This document shows positions 16,072-23,952 of a stretch of DNA of 45,467 nt, piece after piece. How positions within the stretch are numbered: position 1 is the stretch's first letter; the number at the start of each line of letters is the position of its first letter. The notes beneath the pieces are model-generated. The model was not told the DNA's origin, searched no databases, and saw only the letters and a program-made list of their open reading frames with translations. Source of the DNA: Streptomyces jeddahensis (GTDB lineage: Bacteria; Actinomycetota; Actinomycetes; Streptomycetales; Streptomycetaceae); contig NZ_LOHS01000020.1 in assembly GCF_001642995.1 (NCBI RefSeq), positions 1 through 45,467 of the forward strand, given 5' to 3'. The position numbers were made by a program, and so were the translations under genes.

Positions 16072-16114
16072 GGCTGCGACCCGCGAACACACCAGGTGTT
16101 CGCGGGCCGCAGCC
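16072..16114. terminator. Strong hairpin terminator
   Basis: GGCTGCG and CCCGCGAACAC pair with GTGTTCGCGGG and CGCAGCC, giving an almost continuous 19-bp stem with one mismatch around a short ACCAG loop. It lies between the plus-strand small gene and the end of a minus-strand gene and could serve both. Confidence 0.8.
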
Positions 16115-16194
16115 CTATGCGCGCTGGTCAGACGATCGCCGGACGCGTGTCACGGCAGAGGTCTTGAGTGTGGGGTGCCTGCTGCTCTACTGGT

Positions 16195-16986
16195 TCATGG
16201 ATGGTCGAGGCCCAGGTGGTTGCGGCGGGCGGTGGCCAGGGCGCGCCACCGCTGACGGGTGGTTGGTTCGCCGTCGAGCCAGCGGGCGCCGGACACGTGT
16301 GACAGGGGCAGGTCGGCCATGTAGTGGGCGATGTCAACGTAGTAGGCGTAGTCGCCGTTCTGGGTCTGTTCCCGCAGCCGGGAAAGGGTGGCGGCAAGAG
16401 CGTCGTGGTCGTCGAGTACGGCCCGGTGGAACGCTGCGGCGAGTTCGAGGGTGGGGATCACGGAGGTGAGGCCGGCGATGTCGAGTTCGGCGCGCAGGTT
16501 GTGAATGCGGTCGTCGAGCGCGGGATTTCCTGCGTCACGGATCAGGGTGGCGATGGCCGCGTTGACGGTGGTGGCACTCAGGTCGAGGTTGGCAAGGAGC
16601 TGGTGGGCCAGATCGATTTCGTCGTCGGCCTGGCGGGGGTCGTAGAAGGCGACGGCGAGGGCGCGCAGGGCTTGGTTGTGTGCGGCTTCAACCACTGGTC
16701 CCGCCTCTTCGAAGAGCTCCCTGGCCTCGTGTTTATGCGCGCCACAGCAGATCCCCGCATCGCCTCGATCATCGTCTGGAGCGACGTCACACGGGCCGAA
16801 GCCCCACAGTGCCCCATCGTCGCCGAGGAGCGTGGAAGAGGAGGAGACGCACGACTGCTCACCTCCCGCACCAGTGCACTCCACGAAGCCGACGTCGGCC
16901 GAAGCGAGCGATTCCGCCCACGCCGACGCCTCGGCCTCTACGGGACACAACTCGCAACAGCCTGCGACCAGAATCGGCCCCTCCAC
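16195..16986 (-). CDS. Hypothetical helical protein, start uncertain
   Basis: The frame is 263 aa, but only the last 180 residues look like a real protein. These are an all-helical, TPR-like region (LFEEAGPVVEAAHNQALRAL, LATARRNHLGLDHP at the end) with normal codon bias. The first 80 residues are Cys/Ser/Gly-rich (GCCELCP, GICCGAHKHEA) and do not look like the same fold, so the gene is either started too far upstream or is the 3' part of a larger gene joined to foreign DNA around 16750. No function can be assigned. The hairpin at 16072-16114 probably ends it. Confidence 0.45.
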   Translation of the reverse strand: MEGPILVAGCCELCPVEAEASAWAESLASADVGFVECTGAGGEQSCVSSSSTLLGDDGALWGFGPCDVAPDDDRGDAGICCGAHKHEARELFEEAGPVVEAAHNQALRALAVAFYDPRQADDEIDLAHQLLANLDLSATTVNAAIATLIRDAGNPALDDRIHNLRAELDIAGLTSVIPTLELAAAFHRAVLDDHDALAATLSRLREQTQNGDYAYYVDIAHYMADLPLSHVSGARWLDGEPTTRQRWRALATARRNHLGLDHP

Positions 16987-17127
16987 GTCTCCGTACGCGC
17001 GGTCGTCGAGGAGGAAACCCGCACTCGCCGCGCGGCCAGAGTTCAGCGTCCCTGAGGAAATAGCAGGTCAGTGGGGCCCGAGGATGACAAGCTGAGTCCA
17101 TCACCTGCCAGGACGCGTACTCTGACC

Positions 17128-17158
17128 GGTGCCAACTATCCCGCTTTTATGCCAACTA
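17128..17158 (-). promoter_or_regulatory. Paired TAGTTGGCA direct repeats
   Basis: On the minus strand TAGTTGGCA occurs at 17158-17150 and again at 17138-17130, a 20-bp period or two helical turns, in locally AT-richer DNA. The second extends to TAGTTGGCACC, which recurs exactly at 168-178 on the plus strand. It could be a regulator site for the leftward gene. No known box is matched. Confidence 0.3.
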
Positions 17159-17178
17159 AAAATCCTCGTCACACGAAG

Positions 17179-18357
17179 TCAACGGCGTACGCGCGGCATC
17201 CCCAGGCCGATCCAGGAGATGATTTCGCGCTGGATCTCGTTGTTGCCGCCGCCGAAGGTGAAGATCACGGCGGATCGGTAGCCGCGCTCCAGTTCGCCGT
17301 GGAGGACGGCGCCCGCGGATCCCTCTTTCAGGGCTCCGGCCGCCCCCACGACCTCCATCAGCCATGCGTACGCGTCGCGGCGCGCCTCGGAGCCGTAGAC
17401 CTTGACGGCGGAGGCGTCCTGGGGTGTCAGCCTGCTCTCCTGGACAGCGTTCACCATCTGCCAGTTCATGAGCTTCATCGCGTCCAACTTGGTGTGGGTC
17501 TGGGCGAGGCGGTGGCGCACCCAGCCGAGGTCGATGACGCGGCGGCCGTCGGCGAGCTTGGTGTCCATGGCCCAGCGCTGTACGTCGTGCAGGGCGCGGA
17601 TCGCCATGGTGCCGTGTGCGGCGAGGGTGACGCGCTCGTGGTTGAGCTGGTTGGTGATGAGCCGCCAGCCCTTGTTCTCGTCACCGACGCGGCGGGAGAT
17701 GGGGACGCGGATGTTCTCGTAGTAGCTGGCCGTGGTGTCGTGCGAGGCGAGGGTGTTGATGACGGTGCACGAGTAGCCGGGGTCGGACGTCGGCACCAGC
17801 AGCATGGTGATGCCCTTGTGCGGTGGCGCGTCGGGGTCGGTACGCACGGCCAGCCAGACCCAGTCGGCGGTGTCGCCGTTGGTGGTCCAGATCTTCTGGC
17901 CGTTCACGACGTATTCGTCGCCCTCGCGGACGGCCCGGGTCTTCAGCGCTGCGAGATCGGTCCCGGCTTCGGGTTCGCTGTAGCCGATCGCGAAGTCGAT
18001 CTCGCCGGAGAGGATCTTCGGCAGGAAGTAGGCCTTCTGCTCATCGGTGCCGAACTGCATGATCGTCGGCCCGACCGTGTTGAGGGCCATCAAGGGCAGG
18101 GGTACGCCCGCCTGGGCGGCCTCGTCGAAGAAGATGAACTGCTCCATGGGCGTGAGGCCGCGGCCGCCGTACTCCTTCGGCCAGCCCACGCCGAGCCAGC
18201 CGTCCGCGCCGAGGCGGCGGATCGTCTGCCGGTAGAACCGCTTCTGGGCCGCCGGTTCGGCGTACCGGGCATGGGCCGTGTCGGGGACAAGACCGGTGAA
18301 GTACGCACGCAGTTCGACGCGCAACCGCTGCTGCTCAGGCGTGTATTCAAGGTGCAC
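17179..18357 (-). CDS. Acyl-CoA dehydrogenase
   Basis: The 392-aa flavoprotein contains the three acyl-CoA dehydrogenase parts. There is an N-terminal helical domain (YTPEQQRLRVELRAYF, WPKEYGGRGL). The FAD-binding signature is IGYSEPEAGTDLAAL with KIWTTNGDTADW. The C-terminal helical domain ends in FTFGGGNNEIQREIISW. It introduces a trans-2 double bond into an acyl-CoA; the sequence resembles actinobacterial FadE enzymes used for branched or sterol-side-chain substrates, but that is only a guess. The GTG at 18357 follows AGGAGG and is preferred to the longer frame starting at 18405. No beta-oxidation partner lies nearby. Confidence 0.85.
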   Translation of the reverse strand: MHLEYTPEQQRLRVELRAYFTGLVPDTAHARYAEPAAQKRFYRQTIRRLGADGWLGVGWPKEYGGRGLTPMEQFIFFDEAAQAGVPLPLMALNTVGPTIMQFGTDEQKAYFLPKILSGEIDFAIGYSEPEAGTDLAALKTRAVREGDEYVVNGQKIWTTNGDTADWVWLAVRTDPDAPPHKGITMLLVPTSDPGYSCTVINTLASHDTTASYYENIRVPISRRVGDENKGWRLITNQLNHERVTLAAHGTMAIRALHDVQRWAMDTKLADGRRVIDLGWVRHRLAQTHTKLDAMKLMNWQMVNAVQESRLTPQDASAVKVYGSEARRDAYAWLMEVVGAAGALKEGSAGAVLHGELERGYRSAVIFTFGGGNNEIQREIISWIGLGMPRVRR

Positions 18358-18467
18358 GGCGCCTCCTGGTCTCCCTGGCTCGTTGACCCGGACCTGACGG
18401 CGCACACAGTAGAACTCGTTTCAGAAATAGGGAATGGTCGCGTGCGCGGGAGTCAGCCGAGCGTGGA

Positions 18468-19376
18468 TCAGCCGAGCGTGGAAAGGAAGTCCGCGCAGGT
18501 GCGCGCACAGCGGCGACATGCCTCGGCGCAGGTCTCCGCCCCCGGGTGGCGGTCGAGCAGCTGCGCGCAGTCCAGCGTGACCGACATGCACCTTTCGAGC
18601 TGGAAGCGCAGCTCGCACTCGTCCTGGCTCACGTCCTCGGAGAGCGTCCGGCAAACCTCGTCGCACACCGTCGCGCACGACATGGCCCTGCGGCGCAGCT
18701 CCTCCGCGCCCGGGTCGTCGACGGCATCAGGCTCGGCGCCGGTGTCCGGGCCCGCGCTCGTCAGGCTCGCCTGCAGCGCGCACAAGCGGGCGCATTCGGT
18801 GCAGGCCTGCGCGCAGGCGAAGCGATCCTCCAGAAATCGGACGAGGTCCTGCCGGCTGACGGCCTCCTGCCGGCTCACTGCCTCCGGTCGGCTGAGCGCC
18901 TTCTGCCGGCCCGGCCTCGCCCCGGCGGCCGGCCTTGTCCCTGCGGCGGCCTGGTCGCGGCCCGCACAGGCACCCGCGGCGGCCTGATCCTGGCCCGCGC
19001 CCGCCGCGGCCTGATCGCCGCCCGCACGCGCCGCGGCCTCGTCCCGGCCCACACCCGCCGCGGCGTCACCCGTGCCCGCACCCGCGGCTGCCCGACCTCG
19101 GCCCGGGCTCCCCCCGGACTCGTCATGCCGGAGTCCTGCCCGATCCCTCCGAGCAGCAGACCGAGCAGCAGCCGACCTAGCAGCAGCCTCAACGTGGCCG
19201 ACGGCGGTCGAATCCTGCCCGACCGCATCCGCTTCCGGCCGCCCGGCGATCTCGGCCCGCCGGGCCGGAGTCTCATCGTCCCCAGCGATCTCGGCCCGCC
19301 GGGCCGAAGTCTCGTCGTCCCCGGCGGTGACCCCGCTCCCCTGATCCGTCGCCCGGTCCGCCGCTGTGTACGACAC
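18468..19376 (-). CDS. Cys-rich four-helix-bundle (Csp/DUF326-like) protein with low-complexity N-terminus
   Basis: The C-terminal 130 residues are a Csp/DUF326 helical bundle studded with cysteines: CAQACTECARLC, CATVCDEVC, CELRFQLERC, CAEACRRCARTC. In this family cysteines line the bundle and store Cu(I). Upstream, residues about 1-170 are low-complexity Ala/Gly/Asp/Gln sequence with internal repeats: GDDET-ARRAEIAG twice, a DQAAAGAG-type unit several times, and SRPEAVSRQEAVSRQ. That is roughly twice the length expected for the family. The GTG at 19376 was chosen because AAGGAGG lies seven bases upstream. It probably buffers copper in the cytosol; the extension may be a flexible tether. The gene is divergent from the alpha/beta hydrolase. 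Confidence 0.75.
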   Translation of the reverse strand: MSYTAADRATDQGSGVTAGDDETSARRAEIAGDDETPARRAEIAGRPEADAVGQDSTAVGHVEAAARSAAARSAARRDRAGLRHDESGGSPGRGRAAAGAGTGDAAAGVGRDEAAARAGGDQAAAGAGQDQAAAGACAGRDQAAAGTRPAAGARPGRQKALSRPEAVSRQEAVSRQDLVRFLEDRFACAQACTECARLCALQASLTSAGPDTGAEPDAVDDPGAEELRRRAMSCATVCDEVCRTLSEDVSQDECELRFQLERCMSVTLDCAQLLDRHPGAETCAEACRRCARTCADFLSTLG

Positions 19377-19545
19377 AGCGCCCCTCCTTCCACAGACATC
19401 CGCAGACGCTTCGCGGGCCTGCGACGGTGCGGGCCCGCGGTTCCTGGCGGGTAGCCGTGCGCCGCGCGGCCAAACCCGCATAGCCGCCGCACTCGGGGTA
19501 CTCGATGCATGCCCGGTATCGGACCCGAGAGGACCGGGAGGTCTC

Positions 19546-20232
19546 ATGCTGTCCACACCCGTGGCTGTGACGAGCGGCGAGGTGTCTCTCGCGGGAGACC
19601 TGACCGTGCCGGACGACGCCACCGGCGTCGTGCTCTTCGCCCATGGCAGCGGCAGCTCCCGCCACAGCCCGCGCAACCAGGCCGTCGCCGCCACGCTCCG
19701 CGAGGCCGGCCTCGGCACGCTGCTGTTCGACCTGCTGACGCCAGACGAGGAGGCCGAGGACGCGATCACCGGCGTCCACCGGTTCGACATCGCCCTGCTC
19801 GGCCGGCGGCTGACCGGCGCGGTGGACTGGCTGGCGGCCCGGTCGAGTGATCTGCCGCTGGGCCTGTTCGGCGCGAGCACGGGCGCAGCCGCCGCGCTGG
19901 TCACCGCCGCTGAACGGCCCGAGTTCGTCCGTGCCGTGGTCTCGCGGGGCGGCCGTCCCGACCTCGCCGGAGACCAGGCGCTGCAACAGGTTCAGGCGCC
20001 TGTCCTGCTGCTCGTGGGCGGCCGCGACGAGGTCGTACTCCAGCTGAATCGTGAAGCACAGGCCAAGCTGCGCGCCCCCAGCCGGCTGCAGGTGATCGAG
20101 GGAGCGACCCATCTCTTCGAGGAGCCCGGAACGCTGGACCAGGTCGCCGTCGCCGCCGCGGACTGGTTCGGCGCCATGGGACGGCCACCGGAGGCGGACC
20201 CGGGCCACGACGGGGGACGCGCACAGCAGTAG
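19546..20232 (+). CDS. Alpha/beta hydrolase (dienelactone-hydrolase-like)
   Basis: The 228-aa protein has FAHGSGSS (oxyanion strand), nucleophile Ser in LFGASTGAAAAL, Asp in LLLVGGRDEVV and His in IEGATHLFEEPG, the usual alpha/beta-hydrolase triad. ATG 19546 follows GGGAGG. The phosphoribosyltransferase starts 50 bp after its stop and is on the same strand. In actinobacteria these two genes commonly travel together and are sometimes fused, so a joint role is likely though undefined. The substrate is unknown. Confidence 0.8.
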   Translation: MLSTPVAVTSGEVSLAGDLTVPDDATGVVLFAHGSGSSRHSPRNQAVAATLREAGLGTLLFDLLTPDEEAEDAITGVHRFDIALLGRRLTGAVDWLAARSSDLPLGLFGASTGAAAALVTAAERPEFVRAVVSRGGRPDLAGDQALQQVQAPVLLLVGGRDEVVLQLNREAQAKLRAPSRLQVIEGATHLFEEPGTLDQVAVAAADWFGAMGRPPEADPGHDGGRAQQ

Positions 20233-20282
20233 CCCCCGACGGGGGACGCGCTCAGGAGTAGCACTCGGAAGGAGTGGAGTCC

Positions 20283-20924
20283 ATGCAATTCCGTGACCGG
20301 AGGGAGGCCGGCCAGATACTGGCCGAACGGCTCCGGGTACTGCAGGAGAAGGGTGCTCTGCCGGAGCCGGTCGTTCTGGCCCTGCCACGCGGCGGCGTCA
20401 TCGTGGCCGAGGAGGTCGCGCGGGCGCTCCAGGCCCCGCTCGACGTGCTCGTCGCCCGCAAGATCGGGGCACCCTTCCAGCCGGAGCTGGGGGTGGGCGC
20501 CATCGCCGGCGACGATGCGCCGCTCTTCGACAAGCGGACGCTGGACCAGCTCGGCCTGACCGAGGTGGAGCTGGCCCCCGTGGTCGCACGCGAGCGCGAG
20601 GAACTGCGCCGGCGTGAGGGGCTGTACCGCCAGGGCAGGCCTGCCCTCGAATTGGAAGGCCACACGGCCGTCGTCGTCGACGACGGGGTCGCCACCGGCG
20701 TCACGGCCCGGGCCGCGCTGCGTTCGCTGCACCAACGGCACCCCGAGCGCATCGCTCTGGCGGTCCCGGTGTGTTCACCGGAGGCGTTCGGCCTCCTGCG
20801 CCACGAGGCCGACGACGTCGTGTGCCTGGACCGGCCCAGCCCCTTCACGGCGGTCGGGCTCTGGTACGAGGACTTCGAGCAGGTGACGGACGACGACGTG
20901 CTGGCGGTGCTGCAGCGGCAGTGA
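20283..20924 (+). CDS. Phosphoribosyltransferase-family protein
   Basis: The 213-aa protein carries the PRPP-binding signature VVVDDGVATGVTA (about residues 124-136) and the early strand VVLALPRGGVIVAEEVA of type I phosphoribosyltransferases, with a hood region of mixed charge. It matches the uncharacterised PRTase-like proteins found beside alpha/beta hydrolases rather than a classical salvage enzyme, so the base substrate cannot be named. ATG 20283, preceded by AAGGAG, is preferred to GTG 20274. It ends at a convergent hairpin shared with the PEBP gene. Confidence 0.8.
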   Translation: MQFRDRREAGQILAERLRVLQEKGALPEPVVLALPRGGVIVAEEVARALQAPLDVLVARKIGAPFQPELGVGAIAGDDAPLFDKRTLDQLGLTEVELAPVVAREREELRRREGLYRQGRPALELEGHTAVVVDDGVATGVTARAALRSLHQRHPERIALAVPVCSPEAFGLLRHEADDVVCLDRPSPFTAVGLWYEDFEQVTDDDVLAVLQRQ

Positions 20925-20941
20925 CCAAGGATGAGCCGGCA

Positions 20942-20975
20942 GCCGCCGCGAGATCACCCGTGATCCCGCGGCGGT
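20942..20975. terminator. Bidirectional hairpin between convergent genes
   Basis: GCCGCCGCG pairs with CGCGGCGGT and GATCA with TGATC, separated by one mismatch, giving about 14 bp of stem with a tight loop. It lies between the plus-strand phosphoribosyltransferase and the minus-strand PEBP gene. Its right arm shares an exact 18-bp string with the PEBP coding region. Confidence 0.75.
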
Positions 20976-20991
20976 ACACGCAGTCGGGTTG

Positions 20992-21441
20992 TCAGCGCTG
21001 ATAGAGCCCGACCAGCGTGCCGCTGGCCAGTTGCTGACGGTCGAGCACGCCATGGATGTCGTCGGCGGTCGCGTCGTCGGGGAGCGACACCGGCGCCGGG
21101 AGGGCGTACAGCCGGAAGAAGTAGCGGTGCGCCTTGTCTCCCCTCGGCGGGTTCGGGCCGCCCCAGCCCAAGCCTCCGTAGCCGTTGCGATGAGCGTGGC
21201 CGGGCTTCGTCTCGCCGGTGTCGAGACCGTCGATGCGGGGATCAATCCCGGTCACCAGCCAGTGGACGAAGGTCCCCGACGGCGCGTCGGGATCTTCGCA
21301 GAGCACGGCCAGCTCCGCCGCGTCGTCCGGCACTCCGGACCAGGTCAGAGGCGGCGAGACGTCGTCGCCCTCTTTCGCGTACCGCCGCGGGATCACCGCG
21401 TGATCCGAGAACGCGGCGCTCTTGAGTTCGATACCAGCCAT
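20992..21441 (-). CDS. YbhB/YbcL-type PEBP protein
   Basis: The 149-aa protein is a bacterial phosphatidylethanolamine-binding-protein homologue. It has IPRRYAKEGDDVSPPLTW at about 17-34, the ligand-site motif CEDPDAPSGTFVHWLVTGI, and GGPNPPRGDKAHRYFFRLYAL. Length and motif order match YbhB/YbcL. There is no signal peptide. The biochemical role of bacterial PEBPs is poorly defined; Raf-inhibitor naming is by homology only. Confidence 0.88.
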   Translation of the reverse strand: MAGIELKSAAFSDHAVIPRRYAKEGDDVSPPLTWSGVPDDAAELAVLCEDPDAPSGTFVHWLVTGIDPRIDGLDTGETKPGHAHRNGYGGLGWGGPNPPRGDKAHRYFFRLYALPAPVSLPDDATADDIHGVLDRQQLASGTLVGLYQR

Positions 21442-21499
21442 GCGCCCGGAGTACCCCGGCAGGCGCCACGCATGCAGCTGGCGGCACGCATGCAGCCGC

Positions 21500-21883
21500 T
21501 CATCCCGTGCGGCCGATGCCGCCGCTGCCGAACCCGCCGCTGGAGCCGATGCTCCAGCGTCTGCGGTACTGGGCCGTGCTGCGCCTGTTGGGCGTGCGGC
21601 CGAGTTCGTACGGCATGAGGCGTCCGCGGTCGGTGGGTACCTCGTCCGGCTCGCGTACCTCCCAGAGGTCCAGCGGGCCTTCGTCTTCGGCGGTCACGCG
21701 TGGGCCCTCGGACCGAGAGGCCCGGGCTGCCCCGGGTGTACGTCGCCGGTTTCTGAGGCTCATCCGTACCACCCAGACCAGGGCCGCGGCAGCGAACAGC
21801 CCGGTCACCAGGGGGGCGACCCGGACGGACGTCGGCGTACGCAGGGGCATGTTGTCCACGTTTGTTAGCTTCATGCCCACCAT
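21500..21883 (-). CDS. DUF6479-like single-pass membrane protein
   Basis: The 127-aa protein has one N-terminal transmembrane helix (VAPLVTGLFAAAALVWVVRM, about 22-41), a basic stretch, an acidic REPDEVP segment and a C-terminal WSIGSSGGFGSGG tail. The REPDEVP segment and GSSGGFGSGG tail are shared with the protein at 27478-27849, so the two are paralogues, this one more divergent. Several ATGs (21883, 21874, 21850) could start it; none has a clear ribosome site. Function unknown. Confidence 0.6.
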   Translation of the reverse strand: MVGMKLTNVDNMPLRTPTSVRVAPLVTGLFAAAALVWVVRMSLRNRRRTPGAARASRSEGPRVTAEDEGPLDLWEVREPDEVPTDRGRLMPYELGRTPNRRSTAQYRRRWSIGSSGGFGSGGIGRTG

Positions 21884-21968
21884 GTACCCGGCACCTCGGT
21901 CACCACTCAGGTAACGTCCCGCATCCTCGCCGGTACGAGGTGTGGCCGCGGGCGCGGCAATCCGCGCG

Positions 21969-22029
21969 GGCCGAGGCCCCGCGGTCAGCCCCCGCCTGGG
22001 CCGAAGGCCACGCGGTCAGTCCCCGCCTG
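21969..22029. repeat. 30-31 bp tandem duplication over the nrfD-like stop codon
   Basis: 21969-21998 and 21999-22029 are near-identical adjacent units (GGCCGA-GGCC-CGCGGTCAG-CCCCGCCTG). The right unit contains the last codons and TGA of the membrane subunit; the left unit lies beyond it. It is a simple tandem duplication of a gene end. Confidence 0.7.
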
Positions 22030-23050
22030 CCTCGGCCTCCTGCCTCGCGGCCTTGGCCTCCCTCTGCGGGACGACCGTGTACGCAGGGTCCTCGGCCGAG
22101 GCGATCCCCGCGGCGAACACGCCGAAGCGCACGGCCGCGGAGCCGGTCAGCAGGGCGATCCCGCCGACGGCGGCAGCGGCGCGGCTGCGGCCGCCGCGCA
22201 GCGCAGCGAGCGCGGCCCCCGAGGCGCTCAGCAGCTCGGCGCTCTTCAGGAGGGCACCGGCCCGCCCTGTCCGGTAAGTCTCGGCGATCATGCCGAGGCG
22301 CCGTTCGGCGGCCCTCCTGATCGCGCTCTCGGCGGCGGCCGCCAGGACGCCGGCGCAGCGGGCCGGGGCGTTCTCCCGGGTGGGGCCTGCCACGAGGGCC
22401 ATCCCGGCCGCGGCGGCGGTCGCGGATGCGCCGAACAGGTAGGGCAGTTCGCGGTGCGCGCCGTGCCAGGCGGGTACCGCCGTGTCCGCCGCCAGCACCC
22501 CCGTGTACGTGGCGACGCCCGGCCCCAGGAGCGCCGCCGCGCCGGTCGCCGCCGCTCCGGCGCGGGGCAGCCTCCCGGTCACTGCACTCGCGGCGGCCGC
22601 TCCGGCGGCGGGCCCGTAGGCGGCGAGCAGCCACGAGCCGACGCTCATGGGCGAGGTCGGTTTGAACACGCGCAGCATGTTCACGAACCGCTCGGGCTTG
22701 CCCAGGTCGTGCACGAGGGCGGTGGCCGAGAGCGAGACGGCCGCGAGGGAGGAGATCTTCATGGCGGTCGCGGTGGTCGTACGGCCCGTGAGGTGCGCCC
22801 CGGCGGCCAGCACGGATCCGGCTCCCGCGAGCCCGCCCAGGAAGAAGTACCCGGCGATGTCGCGGGGCGACCAGGCGGGGGCCTTGATGACGGGCCTGCC
22901 GTAGTACGAGCGGAACTCGGCCCGGGGCACCATGAGTTCCTCGCCCCGTCGGCGCCTCCCGCCCTTGGTTCCCTGCAGGGCCTCCGGGGCGGCCTCGCGC
23001 CCGGGCCGCTCCCCGCGAACCCCGTCCCTGGTGACGTCGGAACCGCTCAC
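22016..23050 (-). CDS. NrfD-like membrane subunit of formate dehydrogenase
   Basis: The 344-aa protein has a polar N-terminal tail and about eight hydrophobic helices, starting after FRSYYGRPVIKAPAWSPRDI with GYFFLGGLAGAGSVLAAGA, as in NrfD/PsrC quinone-reactive membrane anchors. Its GTG at 23050 overlaps the stop of the FeS subunit (GTGA), so it is translationally coupled as the last gene of the operon. It should pass electrons from the FeS subunit to the menaquinone pool. This replaces the haem b FdhI-type anchor of enterobacterial enzymes. The stop codon lies inside a 30-bp tandem duplication. Confidence 0.82.
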   Translation of the reverse strand: MSGSDVTRDGVRGERPGREAAPEALQGTKGGRRRRGEELMVPRAEFRSYYGRPVIKAPAWSPRDIAGYFFLGGLAGAGSVLAAGAHLTGRTTTATAMKISSLAAVSLSATALVHDLGKPERFVNMLRVFKPTSPMSVGSWLLAAYGPAAGAAAASAVTGRLPRAGAAATGAAALLGPGVATYTGVLAADTAVPAWHGAHRELPYLFGASATAAAAGMALVAGPTRENAPARCAGVLAAAAESAIRRAAERRLGMIAETYRTGRAGALLKSAELLSASGAALAALRGGRSRAAAAVGGIALLTGSAAVRFGVFAAGIASAEDPAYTVVPQREAKAARQEAEAGGD

Positions 23051-23952
23051 CGCCTCGCCCTCCTCCCCGCCAGTGCGGGCAGCGCGAACGACGCGAGGAA
23101 GCCGCCCGCGAGGGACAGCGCGGCCGCGCCCGCGTGCTTCCACATGGCCGGAAGGTCGCGCGTGGTGACCACCGGGTCGGGTGGCAGCCCGTACACCTCC
23201 GGCTCGTCGAGCAGCAGGAAGAACGCACCGTCGCCGCCGACCCCGTCGTCCGGGTCATGGCCGTAGAGCCGGGCGTCCGCTACACCCGCCTTGTGCAGTT
23301 CGTCGACGCGGAGCGCGGCTCGCTCGCGCAGCTCGTCCAGGGGCCCGAACTGGATGGAGTCGGTCGGGCACGCCTTGGCGCAGGCGGGTTCCAGGCCGGT
23401 GCCGAGACGGTCGTAGCACATGGTGCACTTGAAGGCGCGGCCGTCGTCCTGCCGCTGCTCGATCACGCCGTAGGGGCAGGCGGGTACGCAGTAGCCGCAG
23501 CCGTTGCAGATGTCCTCCTGGACGACGACCGTGCCGAACTCGGTGCGGAACAGCGAGCCGGTCGGGCAGACGTCCAGGCAGGCGGCGTGGGTGCAGTGCT
23601 TGCAGACGTCCGAGGACATCAGCCAGCGAACCTCGCCGTCCCCGTCACCTGAGGGCTCGGCAGCAGCGGGTTCCCCTGCGACGAGCGGCAGTTGGGTGCG
23701 CCCCTCGGGGGCCGGAACCCGAGCCGGCACCTTCTGCTCGATGAACGCGACATGCCGCCAGGTCGACGCCCCGAGTCCCCCTGTGTTGTCGTACGACATA
23801 CCGGTGAGGGAGAGGCCGTCCTCCGGGATGGCGTTCCACTCCTTGCACGCCACCTCGCAGGCCTTGCAGCCGATGCAGACCGAGGTGTCGGTGAAGAACC
23901 CCACCCGCTCTGGGGCTTCGGACGCGGTAGGCGCTTCGGGCGCTTCGGTCAT
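23047..23952 (-). CDS. Formate dehydrogenase FeS (beta) subunit
   Basis: The 301-aa electron-transfer subunit has four Cys clusters in the FdhB/HybA order: CIGCKACEVACKEW, CKHCTHAACLDVCP, CNGCGYCVPACPYG, and CTMCYDRL with CAKACP, for four [4Fe-4S] centres. A C-terminal hydrophobic helix (ALSLAGGFLASFALPALAG) anchors it to the membrane. ATG 23952 overlaps the stop of the catalytic subunit (ATGA) and its own stop overlaps the next start, so the three subunits are coupled. Confidence 0.92.
   Translation of the reverse strand: MTEAPEAPTASEAPERVGFFTDTSVCIGCKACEVACKEWNAIPEDGLSLTGMSYDNTGGLGASTWRHVAFIEQKVPARVPAPEGRTQLPLVAGEPAAAEPSGDGDGEVRWLMSSDVCKHCTHAACLDVCPTGSLFRTEFGTVVVQEDICNGCGYCVPACPYGVIEQRQDDGRAFKCTMCYDRLGTGLEPACAKACPTDSIQFGPLDELRERAALRVDELHKAGVADARLYGHDPDDGVGGDGAFFLLLDEPEVYGLPPDPVVTTRDLPAMWKHAGAAALSLAGGFLASFALPALAGRRARR

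Noticed and set aside
16324..17055. 243-aa plus-strand protein
   Set aside because: The first half is antisense to a better-looking minus-strand helical protein. The second half has no motif, and there is no convincing start.
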